Origin: Pseudomonadota bacterium
Lineage (GTDB): Bacteria > Pseudomonadota > Alphaproteobacteria > Dongiales > Dongiaceae
Assembly: GCA_016183985.1 (NCBI GenBank)
Contig: JACPDN010000015.1
Span: 95,132 to 159,131, forward strand
DNA length: 64,000 bases
Direction: 5' to 3'
Shown here: in pieces, positions 32,111 through 40,738 of the stretch
Numbering within the stretch: position 1 is the stretch's first letter
Layout of the letters: each line of letters starts with the position of its first letter
The notes under the pieces: generated by a model
The model's input: only the letters and a program-made list of their open reading frames with translations
The model's database searches: none
What the model was told of the DNA's origin: nothing
Made by a program: the position numbers and the translations under genes

Positions 32111-33424
32111 TCAAATCGTCCGGGGACGGCCGAGGCTGGTATAATTGAAGCCGAATTGCGCCATTTCGTCCGGACGATAGATGTTGCGGAGGTCGATCAC
32201 GACCGGCGCCTTCAGCAACGTCTTGACCTTGGCAAGGTCGAGCGCGCGGTAGCTGTTCCATTCGGTGACGATGACCAGCGCATCGGCCCCCACCATGGCC
32301 TGGTAGGGGTCTTCGCAATAGTCGATATCGGGCATGTGCTTGCGCGCTTCCTCGGTGCCGACCGGATCATGGGCCTGGATCTTGGCGCCGCGCTTGAGCA
32401 ATTCCGGGATGATGACGAGGCTGGGGGCATCGCGCATGTCGTCGGTGTTCGGCTTGAAGGTCAGGCCCAGCACAGCCACGGTCTTGCCCTTCACATCGCC
32501 GTTGAGCGCCGTGGAAATGCGGTCGGCCATCTGCATCTTGCGGGAGTCGTTATAGCTGACGGTCGCTTCGACCAGCGAGATCGGAGCATGGGCGTCACGC
32601 GCCGTCTTCATCAGCGCCAGCGTATCCTTTGGGAAACAGGATCCGCCATAGCCCGGGCCCGGATGCAGGAATTTCGATCCGATGCGACCGTCGAGGCCGA
32701 TGCCGCGCGAGACGTCGGTGACATTGGCGCCGACCTGGTCGCAGAGATCCGATATCTGATTGATGAAGGAAATCTTCAGCGCCAGGAACGCATTGCTCGC
32801 ATATTTGATGAGCTCCGAGGTCTCAAGGCTGGTGAAGAGGATCGGTGTTTCGATGAGGAAGAGCGGGCGATAGAGCTGGCGCATGACGGCACGCGCTTCC
32901 TCGGTCTCGCAGCCGATAATGACGCGGTCGGGACGCATGAAGTCGCCGATCGCCGAGCCTTCGCGCAGGAATTCCGGGTTCGAGGCCATGTCGAACTTCG
33001 CCGCCGGATTGGCCTTGCGGATGATCTCGGCGACCTTGCGGCCCGTGCCGACCGGCACGGTCGATTTGGTCACGATGACCGTGTAGTCCTTGATCTCCTT
33101 GGCGATGGTCTCGGCCGCGGCATAGACATAGGTGAGATCGGCATGGCCGTCGCCGCGACGGCTTGGCGTTCCCACCGCGATGAAGACGGCATCGGCGCCG
33201 ACCATGGCTTCAGGGAGATTAGTGGTGAAAGAGAGGCGGCCGCGCTCGGCATTGCGCTTCACCAGTGTATCGAGCTCCGGCTCATAGATCGGGATCTTGC
33301 CGGCCTTCAGCTGCTCGATCTTGCGCGCATCCTGGTCGACGCAAACCACGTCGAAGCCGAATTCCGAGAAGCAGGCGCCCGAGACCAGACCCACATAACC
33401 GGTACCAATGACCGCAATCTTCAT
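32111..33424 (-). CDS. ugd: UDP-glucose 6-dehydrogenase
   Basis: A 437-residue enzyme with N-terminal NAD motif VIGTGYVGLVSGACFSEFG, the catalytic cysteine segment HPGPGYGGSCFPKDTLALM and the C-terminal NAD-half motif VAVLGLTFKPNTDDMRDAPS. It oxidises UDP-glucose to UDP-glucuronate with two NAD. Length is normal for the UDPG/MGDP dehydrogenase family. Together with the UDP-glucuronate 4-epimerase-like gene at 45.2 kb it can provide UDP-glucuronate and UDP-galacturonate for the polysaccharide. Confidence 0.93.
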   Translation of the reverse strand: MKIAVIGTGYVGLVSGACFSEFGFDVVCVDQDARKIEQLKAGKIPIYEPELDTLVKRNAERGRLSFTTNLPEAMVGADAVFIAVGTPSRRGDGHADLTYVYAAAETIAKEIKDYTVIVTKSTVPVGTGRKVAEIIRKANPAAKFDMASNPEFLREGSAIGDFMRPDRVIIGCETEEARAVMRQLYRPLFLIETPILFTSLETSELIKYASNAFLALKISFINQISDLCDQVGANVTDVSRGIGLDGRIGSKFLHPGPGYGGSCFPKDTLALMKTARDAHAPISLVEATVSYNDSRKMQMADRISTALNGDVKGKTVAVLGLTFKPNTDDMRDAPSLVIIPELLKRGAKIQAHDPVGTEEARKHMPDIDYCEDPYQAMVGADALVIVTEWNSYRALDLAKVKTLLKAPVVIDLRNIYRPDEMAQFGFNYTSLGRPRTI

Positions 33425-33478
33425 ACTTTCATCCTGTCTTCTGGGGCAGACTTCAGACGGCCGCCCGTTTGCTTATCT

Positions 33479-34237
33479 TTACACAGTACCGCCGAAGCGA
33501 CGATCCCGCCGCTTGAACTCCACCAGGGCGGCCGCGAGATCCTCGCCCGAGAAATCCGGCCAATATTGCTCGACGAAGAGCATTTCCGCATAGGCCATCT
33601 GCCACAACAGGAAATTGCTGACCCGCTGCTCGCCGCTGGTGCGGATGAGGAGGTCCGGATCCGGGATCTCAGCGCTCGGCAGAGCCGCAGCCACCATGTC
33701 TTCGTCAATTGCTGATGGGTCGAGCCGGCCGGCGGCGACCTCCTCGGCCAGATGACGGACACCCGCCGTAATGTCGGCGCGGCCACCGTAATTGAGAGCA
33801 ATGGTCAGGTTGAGGCCCGAATTATGCGCAGTGAGAGTCTCGGCCTCGCCGATCAGCCCCACGATATCGGCCGGCAGCCCGGCACGATCGCCGATGACCC
33901 GCAGGCGCACCCGGTTCTCATGCAGGCTCATCACATCCTTGCGCAGATACCCGCGCAGGAGGCTCATCAGATAGTCGACCTCGCGTTTCGGACGGCGCCA
34001 GTTCTCGGAAGAGAAGCCGAACAAAGTGAGGTGCGTCACCCCCGTCTCCCCCGCCGCCCGCACCACTTTGCGTGCGGCTTCTGCACCATAGTAATGCCCC
34101 ATGGTGCGCGGCAGCCCGCGCTTCTGCGCCCAACGCCCGTTGCCGTCCATGATGATGGCCACATGGAGGGAAGCGGCGATCTCGTCGCCGGTGGTGATCT
34201 GCGGCTGCCGGGCCAGCGGCGTCGACAAATTGGTCAA
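33479..34237 (-). CDS. Isoprenyl transferase, UppS-like (cis-prenyltransferase)
   Basis: A 252-residue cis-prenyltransferase with the catalytic Asp motif HVAIIMDGNGRWAQKRGLPR, GFSSENWRRPKREVDYLM, LNYGGRADI and PDPDLLIRTSGEQRVSNFLL. It makes undecaprenyl diphosphate, the lipid carrier for cell-wall and surface polysaccharides. The start is TTG at 34237 with AGGAG at good spacing. In most alphaproteobacteria uppS sits beside frr and cdsA; here it lies between the priming sugar transferase and ugd. That suggests a second, pathway-dedicated copy supplying carrier lipid for exopolysaccharide. The normal copy, if present, is outside the window. Confidence 0.88.
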   Translation of the reverse strand: MTNLSTPLARQPQITTGDEIAASLHVAIIMDGNGRWAQKRGLPRTMGHYYGAEAARKVVRAAGETGVTHLTLFGFSSENWRRPKREVDYLMSLLRGYLRKDVMSLHENRVRLRVIGDRAGLPADIVGLIGEAETLTAHNSGLNLTIALNYGGRADITAGVRHLAEEVAAGRLDPSAIDEDMVAAALPSAEIPDPDLLIRTSGEQRVSNFLLWQMAYAEMLFVEQYWPDFSGEDLAAALVEFKRRDRRFGGTV

Positions 34238-34419
34238 GGGAGCTCCTTAGGGTCTCAGGTCAGTCGTGCAGGGAGCAGGTTTGTCGGAAAAGATGGCAGG
34301 ATTGCGGATACCGCCGTTACGATTGCAGCGGCATCGGGGCAGTTCTGGGGGCAATTTGGGGACAAGAGCCCCGTCTGCCCAGCCGCCCGCCGGCAGTTCA
34401 TGAAGAAAGCCACGCCGGA

Positions 34420-36045
34420 TCAGAAGGCGTTGCGGGGCCGGATCAGCTCGACCACGGTCATCAGGATGATGCGCAAATCGAAGATGAAGGACCAGTTGTC
34501 GATATAATAGATGTCGTGATGGACGCGCGCCTCCAGCACTTCCGGCTCGTCCACCGCGCCGCGCAGGCCGTGCACCTGGGCCCAGCCGGTAATGCCGGGC
34601 TTCATGCGATGGCGGACCGCGTATTCGCGGACGATCTCATCGCACAGACGATTGCCAACCTGCATGCCAAGTGCATGCGGGCGTGGCCCCACCAGCGACA
34701 TGTCGCCTTTGAGGACGTTAATGAGCTGCGGCAATTCGTCGATGCTGGTCTTGCGCAGGAAATTGCCGACCTTGGTGATGCGGGAATCGTTGCGTTGCGT
34801 CTGCTGCTTGGCTTCGAGGTCCGAGCAGTTAGTGTACATCGAGCGGAACTTGAAGACATGGAACTTGCGGTTATTGAAGCCCATGCGCGGCTGGCGGAAG
34901 AAGACCGGGCCGGCGCTGGTGACTTTGATGGCGAATGCCGAGAGCAGCAGAAGCGGTGAGAGCGCGATCAGGGCGCCGGAGGCGGCAGCGATATCGAAGC
35001 TGCGTTTCACCACCCGGTCGAGGCCGGATTGCGGCTTGCGGCTCACATTCAAGATCGGCGGATGGGCGTCACGAATGACCTGCTTGTCGACGCGGACGCC
35101 AATGAACTCCGGTACTAGGGCCACGTCGACCGGCAGGTGCCGCAGTTTGGCAAGAAGATGCAAGATCCGGTCTTCGGCATTCATCGGCAAAGCGACCAGC
35201 ACCTTGTCGATGGCCGAGTCATTCTGGACCAGATCGACCAGTTGGTCGATGCCGCCGCGGACGGGGATACCCAGCAAGTCGCGCGGCACGCGCTGCAGAC
35301 GATCATCGAAGATGCCGCGAACCTGAACGGAATCGGCATAGTCGTCACGAATGACGCGCATCAGGCGCTGCCCGATGGCGTCGGCGCCGAAAAGCACGAC
35401 ATTCGTGGCCAAGTGACCGGCAGCCTGCAGACGGCTGAGCAGGCCATAAGCCGCCCCCCGCTCAAGGGCAACGCCGAAGGTAGCAAACAGCGCGAAATAA
35501 GCTTCGACCGGCAACGCGGCGAGCGGCATATGAGCGCCGATCGGCGTGCTGCGGCCCAGCAAAGCTTCCAGCCCATAGGCGAAACCCGCCGCGAGGCCGG
35601 TAAGGAGAGCCGGCTTCAGGATGAATTCGGTTCGCGAGATCTTGGATATCCGCGAGAGGCTTTCCGGCTTGTAGGATTGCGCAAAGGCATGCGCGAGGAA
35701 AAAGCTCAGCGCCGCCGTTACGAAGAAATGAGGCAAGTTGGTGTGCAGTAATTCGACTTGCGAGTACAGTAATAGACCCGAAATCGCGGCCATTGCCGCG
35801 AAGAACACGGAAATATCACAGACCGCCAGAAGAATTCCGCCGAGCCGCGGATCGCGCGGGATGAGACGGACGGTGTTGAAGCTACCCGCTGCTACATCAT
35901 TCGCGGGTGTAGCAACAACCTGACTGGAACGCATATTTGGAGCAATGTGCAGTTGCAGCATGGCGACACCTGTCATTCTCCCCTGAACAGCCGACCCCTC
36001 TCCCATTGAAGCATTAACCGGTGCTCTTTTTTTTGTATTTTTCAT
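34420..36045 (-). CDS. Undecaprenyl-phosphate sugar phosphotransferase (polyprenyl glycosylphosphotransferase, WcaJ/PssY type)
   Basis: A protein of about 541 residues with four N-terminal membrane segments and a CoA-binding-like middle domain (FGADAIGQRLMRVIRDDYAD). The catalytic C-terminal domain reads RSFDIAAASGALIALSPLLL, GPVFFRQPRMGFNNRKFHVF, KTSIDELPQLINVLKGDMSL and VGPRPHALG. It starts repeat-unit synthesis by transferring sugar-1-phosphate, usually glucose, to undecaprenyl phosphate. The start is uncertain: ATG 36045, or ATG 36006, 35976 or 35961, with GGGGAGA near the last two. It heads the operon with uppS, ugd, galE and vanZ-like. Confidence 0.88.
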   Translation of the reverse strand: MKNTKKRAPVNASMGEGSAVQGRMTGVAMLQLHIAPNMRSSQVVATPANDVAAGSFNTVRLIPRDPRLGGILLAVCDISVFFAAMAAISGLLLYSQVELLHTNLPHFFVTAALSFFLAHAFAQSYKPESLSRISKISRTEFILKPALLTGLAAGFAYGLEALLGRSTPIGAHMPLAALPVEAYFALFATFGVALERGAAYGLLSRLQAAGHLATNVVLFGADAIGQRLMRVIRDDYADSVQVRGIFDDRLQRVPRDLLGIPVRGGIDQLVDLVQNDSAIDKVLVALPMNAEDRILHLLAKLRHLPVDVALVPEFIGVRVDKQVIRDAHPPILNVSRKPQSGLDRVVKRSFDIAAASGALIALSPLLLLSAFAIKVTSAGPVFFRQPRMGFNNRKFHVFKFRSMYTNCSDLEAKQQTQRNDSRITKVGNFLRKTSIDELPQLINVLKGDMSLVGPRPHALGMQVGNRLCDEIVREYAVRHRMKPGITGWAQVHGLRGAVDEPEVLEARVHHDIYYIDNWSFIFDLRIILMTVVELIRPRNAF

Positions 36046-36648
36046 CACAATTTGCAGTCGGTTATGAGTAACTGAGCAATAGCCTCCTTCAGATCACCGG
36101 ACGCTGCCCGACGCTTTATCGCAATAGCGAAGAGAGCGTATCGCAGTGCCGAAGGCGGGCCAAGAGTCAATTCCTCGGTCCATTCGTTTTTTCAACGCGA
36201 GCGATCATCTTCGAAGTCGCAGGCGATGGGTGTTACAAGCTTGGGAGAAAATCGCGGCTTTTGCTCAGAGACGTCGAATTATTTCCGACAAACTCACAAT
36301 TACTGGGAAGTCGCGCATTCCGCGCGATTACTTTTTACGCAACACTGCTGACTGCTTGTGCAATGACGTTGAGCCAAGCAGAAACCTTGAGCGCACATCC
36401 CGGTTCCATGGCTTGCAAAAAAACATCGATGCCTGGCAACGTCCCCGAAATGTCGCACGCCACCTGCCTTGTAAAGGTTCATGAATGGGCCGGCCGTCCA
36501 TGCTGAGCCGTCAATACCTGCCCATCCGCTTTAACCGCTGATTCCTTTACACACACGCTGCAGTGACATTAAAGTGCATGAGCCAGGGAACTAAGCTTGT
36601 CATTGATCCGTTTTTGGGCGCGCCTAAGTCCATCTCATGAGGTCGTCA
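36046..36648. promoter_or_regulatory. Divergent intergenic region between the priming transferase and export genes
   Basis: About 600 bases with no convincing gene. Short frames occur (for example 36261-36506 on the plus strand) but have no ribosome-binding site. The region must hold promoters for both flanking operons. TTTATCGCAAT at 36115-36125 is identical to a site at 47070-47080 in the other large divergent spacer of this locus. GAGG near 36640 sets the start of the export gene. Confidence 0.4.
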
Positions 36649-37242
36649 ATGCTGCGAAATCTCGCGCTGTCCCTGTCTGCCATTTTCATCAGCTTTGCCA
36701 TTGGCGCGGCAAATGCCGATGACGGCTCCTATCGAATCAATGGCGGTGACCAGTTGCACATCGCCGTCTATGGAGAGCAGAACCTGAACCAGGATGTGGT
36801 GGTACAGCCGGACGGCTGGCTGTCCTTCCCGCTCGCCGGCAACATCAATGCCCTAGATCTGACCCTGCAAGAGCTTCAGGCCAAGATCGCCGATAGCTTG
36901 CGCCAGAGCCAGTTCTTCCCCAATCTGACCGACAGTGAAGTCACGGTATCGATGCTGAAGGCCGTCGGTAACTCGATTTCAGTCATCGGACAGGTCAAGG
37001 CGCCAGGCACCTTTGCTTTCGATACGCGCCTCGACGTATTGCAGGCACTTAGCCTTGCCGGCGGTTTGACGCCGTTCGCAGGCAAGGACGAGATCAAGAT
37101 TCTGCGCCGGGATGCGGCCGGTAAGCAGAGCGCTATTCTTTTCGATTACTCTCAGCTGGAAGACGGCGAGAATCTCGAAAGCAACATCCTGCTGAGGGGC
37201 GGCGACGTTGTGGTGGTACCGCAGGCCGGATTCGGCTTCTAG
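36649..37242 (+). CDS. Polysaccharide export protein (Wza/EpsE-like, Poly_export and SLBB domains)
   Basis: A 197-residue secreted protein. The signal peptide is MLRNLALSLSAIFISFAIGA with probable cleavage after ANA. It is followed by a Poly_export domain (YRINGGDQLHIAVYGEQNLN, VVQPDGWLSFPLAGNI) and an SLBB domain (ISVIGQVKAPGTFAFDTRLD). No lipobox cysteine is visible, unlike classical Wza, and the C-terminal helix that forms Wza's outer-membrane pore is absent. It may therefore work with the barrel protein encoded next. ATG 36649 is preferred because GAGG lies 7 nt upstream; an ATG at 36637 is possible. Confidence 0.88.
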   Translation: MLRNLALSLSAIFISFAIGAANADDGSYRINGGDQLHIAVYGEQNLNQDVVVQPDGWLSFPLAGNINALDLTLQELQAKIADSLRQSQFFPNLTDSEVTVSMLKAVGNSISVIGQVKAPGTFAFDTRLDVLQALSLAGGLTPFAGKDEIKILRRDAAGKQSAILFDYSQLEDGENLESNILLRGGDVVVVPQAGFGF

Positions 37243-37263
37243 TGCGGGGGATCGGGGGGACCA

Positions 37264-38487
37264 TTGCACGATTGTAAGAGTATTCGGGGGCTATTCGTTG
37301 TTGGTGCCGCGTTGTTTCTGTTCCCGTGCCTGGGCAGTTCCGCCCAGGCACAGCAGTGGACGCTCGACACCAGCCTGTCGCAACAATTCCTCTATAGCGA
37401 CAACCTGCTGCTTGGCCGGGATAATGAGATCGAGACCTTCGGCCTGGTGACCTCGCCGGTCCTGCGGGTAGAGCGCAACTCGCCGACGCTCAGCGTCTGG
37501 CTCGACGGCAAGTTCGACTTCAACGAATACATCAATCATTCGGAATTCAATTCGCAGGATCAGCGGATCCGTCTCGGCATCACCGACCAAGTGACCGAGC
37601 GCAGCACGCTGAAACTGGGCGGCAGCTTCGTGCGCGACACGACCCTGAAATCCGAGCAGGAACAGACCGACCGATTCATCGACAAGAAGATCGGCATTAC
37701 CTTCTGGGACGTCCGCCCGAGCTGGTCTTATCTGCTCTCGCCGGTTGACCAGATGACGCTGGGCGGCAGTTACAGCTCGGCTACCTATGACGATTCGGAA
37801 AAGACCGATTATCAGTATTTCGGCGGCACGCTCGATTGGGCTCATCGCTTGAGTGAGATCGACCAGTTCACGGCCAATGTCGCCTATTTCCGCTTTATCC
37901 CGGACGAACCCGGCGATCGCAAGACCGATACGATCAGCGCCCTCGTCGGCTATGCCTACGACCCGTCTGAACGCCTCTCTCTTAGCGGCGCCGCCGGCCT
38001 TGGCTACAGCATCGAGAGCGGCCACAGTACCGGTGACGACGATGACAATAACTCCGACGGCGATGGCGGCCTCGGCTATCGCCTGAGGTTCAACGCCCGT
38101 TACGAGCTCGACGACCGCACCTCCGGCCGGATTTCGCTGTCGCATAATTCCGAGCCGTCGAGCGACGGCGACCAGAAAACCCGCAATCGCCTGACGATCG
38201 GCGTCAACCACAAGATGACGCCGCTTACGTCGCTGGGCCTCAACCTCGATTACGTCGACACCTTCGACTATTTGGGCATTGAGGACGAGCGGACCGATGA
38301 AGAGGAATCACGCTACGCGGCCGTCCGCCCGTCCATTTCCTGGGCGATCACCGAGGAGCTGAGCCTGGTTGCCGAATACCGCTTCCGCTACAAGCTCTAT
38401 GACGAGAGCAATGACGAAGCGATGTCGAACTCGGTCTTTCTGACCTTCCGGTACGAGTTGCCAACCTGGGGTGGCTCGGAGGATTAA
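37264..38487 (+). CDS. Outer-membrane beta-barrel protein of the exopolysaccharide/PEP-CTERM locus
   Basis: A 407-residue protein with a signal peptide (GLFVVGAALFLFPCLGSSAQ, cleavage after AQA near 29). It has many alternating amphipathic strands rich in Tyr, Asp and Gly and ends in an aromatic strand (SVFLTFRYELPTW near the C-terminus), as expected for an outer-membrane barrel. Segments such as QQFLYSDNLLLGRDNEIETF resemble barrel proteins found beside exosortase genes. The start is TTG at 37264 after a G-rich ribosome-binding site, 21 bp after the export protein gene, so the pair probably forms the outer-membrane exit. It converges on a GT4 gene with a 4-nt stop overlap. Confidence 0.75.
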   Translation: MHDCKSIRGLFVVGAALFLFPCLGSSAQAQQWTLDTSLSQQFLYSDNLLLGRDNEIETFGLVTSPVLRVERNSPTLSVWLDGKFDFNEYINHSEFNSQDQRIRLGITDQVTERSTLKLGGSFVRDTTLKSEQEQTDRFIDKKIGITFWDVRPSWSYLLSPVDQMTLGGSYSSATYDDSEKTDYQYFGGTLDWAHRLSEIDQFTANVAYFRFIPDEPGDRKTDTISALVGYAYDPSERLSLSGAAGLGYSIESGHSTGDDDDNNSDGDGGLGYRLRFNARYELDDRTSGRISLSHNSEPSSDGDQKTRNRLTIGVNHKMTPLTSLGLNLDYVDTFDYLGIEDERTDEEESRYAAVRPSISWAITEELSLVAEYRFRYKLYDESNDEAMSNSVFLTFRYELPTWGGSED

Positions 38488-39701
38488 TGAGCGCGTAGGG
38501 GCGCCACCATGGTGGCGGCTTGCGGTGCGATTTCTGCCCGCAAGACGTCCCAATAGGCGTTCTTTGCCCGCGCGACGCTGAAATCGGCAGCACGTCGCGC
38601 AGCCTTGTCTGCATAGCTGGCGCGGCGGTCGAGATCGTTCATGGCACGCAAACCCGCCGCCATATCCGCCACATTGTCCGGCGTTACCAGGATGCCATGT
38701 GGCGCATAGGTCACTGCATCGCTAATATCTTCACGTGCGACTTCGGCCAGCACCTCGGCCGGGCCGGAAAGGCAATTGGTCGAGACGACCGGCACCCGCA
38801 AGGTCATCGCCTCAAGCAGGCTGTTTGGAAAACCCTCGGCATTGGATGGCAGCACGAATAGAGCAGCATGCTTCAGGACGGCGTAGGGATTGGCGCAAAA
38901 CCCCGGCAGGTGGACGCGCTCATCGAGTCCCAATCGGGCGATCAGCGCCTGCAGATTGGCCCGCTCCGGCCCCTCGCCCAGGATGAAAAGCTGTTCGCGC
39001 ATATCGGCTTGAGCATAAGCCTCGACCAACATGGCGAAATTTTTATTGGGCACCAATCGTCCCATCGCCATGACATAAGGAACACTTGGCACCACTGCCG
39101 GCGCGTCGTCCCCCTGACGGCGAATACCGTCGAGATCGACCGGATTGGCAATGACCGTCACCTTGCCGCGGGCAATACCAAAAGAAGCGACAAGATCGTC
39201 CGCAACACCTGGCGAGACAGCGACAATCTTTCGTGCCAATGGGTAGCATAGCCGGACGAGAATTCGGGCAAGCGCCGCCCCGGCACCTTTCCCCAGATGG
39301 CTGCTGGTATTGACGCGCTCACTGATGATCGCGGGAATGCTCAAAGCACGACAGGCGAGAGCCGTCGCGATGTTGGCACGGGTGAGGAAGCTTAAGACAA
39401 CATCCGGGCGATGCCTTTTCAGGGCACCGAACAATTGACAGAGACTGCGGGCGAAAGAGTACCGGCAATCCAATTGCTCGATGTGGACCCAGTCCGGCAC
39501 GGCATAGGCCGGGTTCTCCCGGTCGAGAAGGATCAGCGTTACATCGAAACTGCGGCGCTCCTCTTCGGAAGCGCGCAGCAAGGTACACATGACGCGCTCG
39601 GCGCCACCGCCGGCCAGGGAGTTGATAATAAATCCCACGCGACGGCGAATAGGGACTGTTTTTTGGGGCAAACCTGCCATGCCGTCTTTCTCCGTCGTCA
39701 T
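38484..39701 (-). CDS. Glycosyltransferase family 4 protein
   Basis: A GT-B glycosyltransferase of about 405 residues. The N-terminal domain starts RVGFIINSLAGGGAERVM. The C-terminal donor-binding domain has VPYVMAMGRLVPNKNFAMLV, LFILGEGPERANLQAL, VHLPGFCANPYAVLKHAALF and the EX7E-type SNAEGFPNSLLEAMTLRVPV. It transfers an activated sugar with retention during repeat-unit assembly. The start is ATG 39701 or ATG 39680; the latter has a better GGAG. It follows the pyruvyl transferase gene and is the last gene of the long minus-strand operon. Confidence 0.87.
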   Translation of the reverse strand: MTTEKDGMAGLPQKTVPIRRRVGFIINSLAGGGAERVMCTLLRASEEERRSFDVTLILLDRENPAYAVPDWVHIEQLDCRYSFARSLCQLFGALKRHRPDVVLSFLTRANIATALACRALSIPAIISERVNTSSHLGKGAGAALARILVRLCYPLARKIVAVSPGVADDLVASFGIARGKVTVIANPVDLDGIRRQGDDAPAVVPSVPYVMAMGRLVPNKNFAMLVEAYAQADMREQLFILGEGPERANLQALIARLGLDERVHLPGFCANPYAVLKHAALFVLPSNAEGFPNSLLEAMTLRVPVVSTNCLSGPAEVLAEVAREDISDAVTYAPHGILVTPDNVADMAAGLRAMNDLDRRASYADKAARRAADFSVARAKNAYWDVLRAEIAPQAATMVAPLRAH

Positions 39702-39703
39702 AT

Positions 39704-40738
39704 TCAGCGGGCGGCACATTGCGGCATTGTGGCCAGCAGCGCACGGCCGGCAGCGAGAGCCTCATCCATGGTCGTAGCACGACGCAGGCCGGCATATGGT
39801 TTCGTCCACGCCTCGATGAAGCCGCCAACCTTGCCGTAGGAATTATCGAGTGCCACATGCGGAATATCGAGCAGCGTCGACATGATGTGGGCGTGCAGCC
39901 GGTCGGTAATGACGACTCGTCCACGCGACAGAATCTCGACACCACGCCAGTAGCGGTTGAGTGCCAGCGCATTATAGGCGCTGATCATGCCATTGCCGCC
40001 CCGCATGATGCCGCTGAGCCGACCCATCCAGCGCGAGATTCGCAACCGCCGGCGCGACTCTTCCAGCCAATCGGTCACATCGCCCCCTTCCGGAATACTG
40101 GGCATCGACTGGCCTGCCACCTTTTCCTTGTCCGAACGCATCAGGAAAAGGAAGTTATCCTTGGGGCGCCGTGGTTGCGTGACGCCAATGAAGAACGCCA
40201 TGTCCGGCGCCAGATGCACATCGCATGGAAATTTCTGGCGCGCGAAAGCCAGGGACTTCTGATCCCGCACCACCATGGTGAAGCGCCCATGCTGTTCCAT
40301 GGCGCGCGCCACTTCATCAGCCGCTTCCGGCGGGTCGAAATGCAAGGATTGCGGCAAGAGAATGATCGGTCGTCCAGGGTGATCGCGCAGCAGACGCAAG
40401 ACCAGATCGTGATGGCGCGGCCAGATTGTGCCGAAATTGCCGCCGCCATTGACAAGAATTGGGCCATCGGGGGCATCCGCCAGCAGCGCATCGCGCGAAT
40501 AGCTCTCGATCGTGGCGCCATAGGAAGGTGTCACGCCTAGGCGCTGGCGCAGAAACTCGATCTCGCCCAGCCAAATCGCCGAATCACCGACATTGGCATA
40601 ATCAGGAAAATCCACGAGCGACACGGGGCCTTCCGGGATCAATGGCCGAATGACCGCATCGATCTTGTCTTGCAGCTCAGCGATCAGCGCCTTGCTCCCG
40701 ATCGGCTCTCTCATCCCTGTTTCCTTTCCGTCAGTCAT
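39704..40738 (-). CDS. Polysaccharide pyruvyl transferase family protein
   Basis: A 344-residue member of the PS_pyruv_trans family (ExoV/CsaB-like). Typical segments are YANVGDSAIWLGEIEFLRQR near 50-69, GPILVNGGGNFGTIWPRHHD, IILLPQSLHFD and the C-terminal RGRVVITDRLHAHIMSTLLD with IPHVALDNSYGKV. These enzymes add ketal-linked pyruvate from phosphoenolpyruvate to a sugar of a polysaccharide, giving it negative charge. The ATG at 40738 overlaps the flippase stop (TAATG); an internal ATG at 40714 has a better AGGA. It suggests the polymer is pyruvylated. Confidence 0.88.
   Translation of the reverse strand: MTDGKETGMREPIGSKALIAELQDKIDAVIRPLIPEGPVSLVDFPDYANVGDSAIWLGEIEFLRQRLGVTPSYGATIESYSRDALLADAPDGPILVNGGGNFGTIWPRHHDLVLRLLRDHPGRPIILLPQSLHFDPPEAADEVARAMEQHGRFTMVVRDQKSLAFARQKFPCDVHLAPDMAFFIGVTQPRRPKDNFLFLMRSDKEKVAGQSMPSIPEGGDVTDWLEESRRRLRISRWMGRLSGIMRGGNGMISAYNALALNRYWRGVEILSRGRVVITDRLHAHIMSTLLDIPHVALDNSYGKVGGFIEAWTKPYAGLRRATTMDEALAAGRALLATMPQCAAR

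Noticed and set aside
32156..33715. Long 519-codon plus-strand frame opposite ugd and part of uppS
   Set aside because: Both genes on the minus strand are unmistakable, and the antisense frame has no domain or start signal.
36261..36506. Plus-strand 81-codon frame with a hydrophobic stretch resembling a signal peptide
   Set aside because: It would start with TTG without a ribosome-binding site, codon use is unlike the neighbours, and it lies in a spacer that must hold two promoters.
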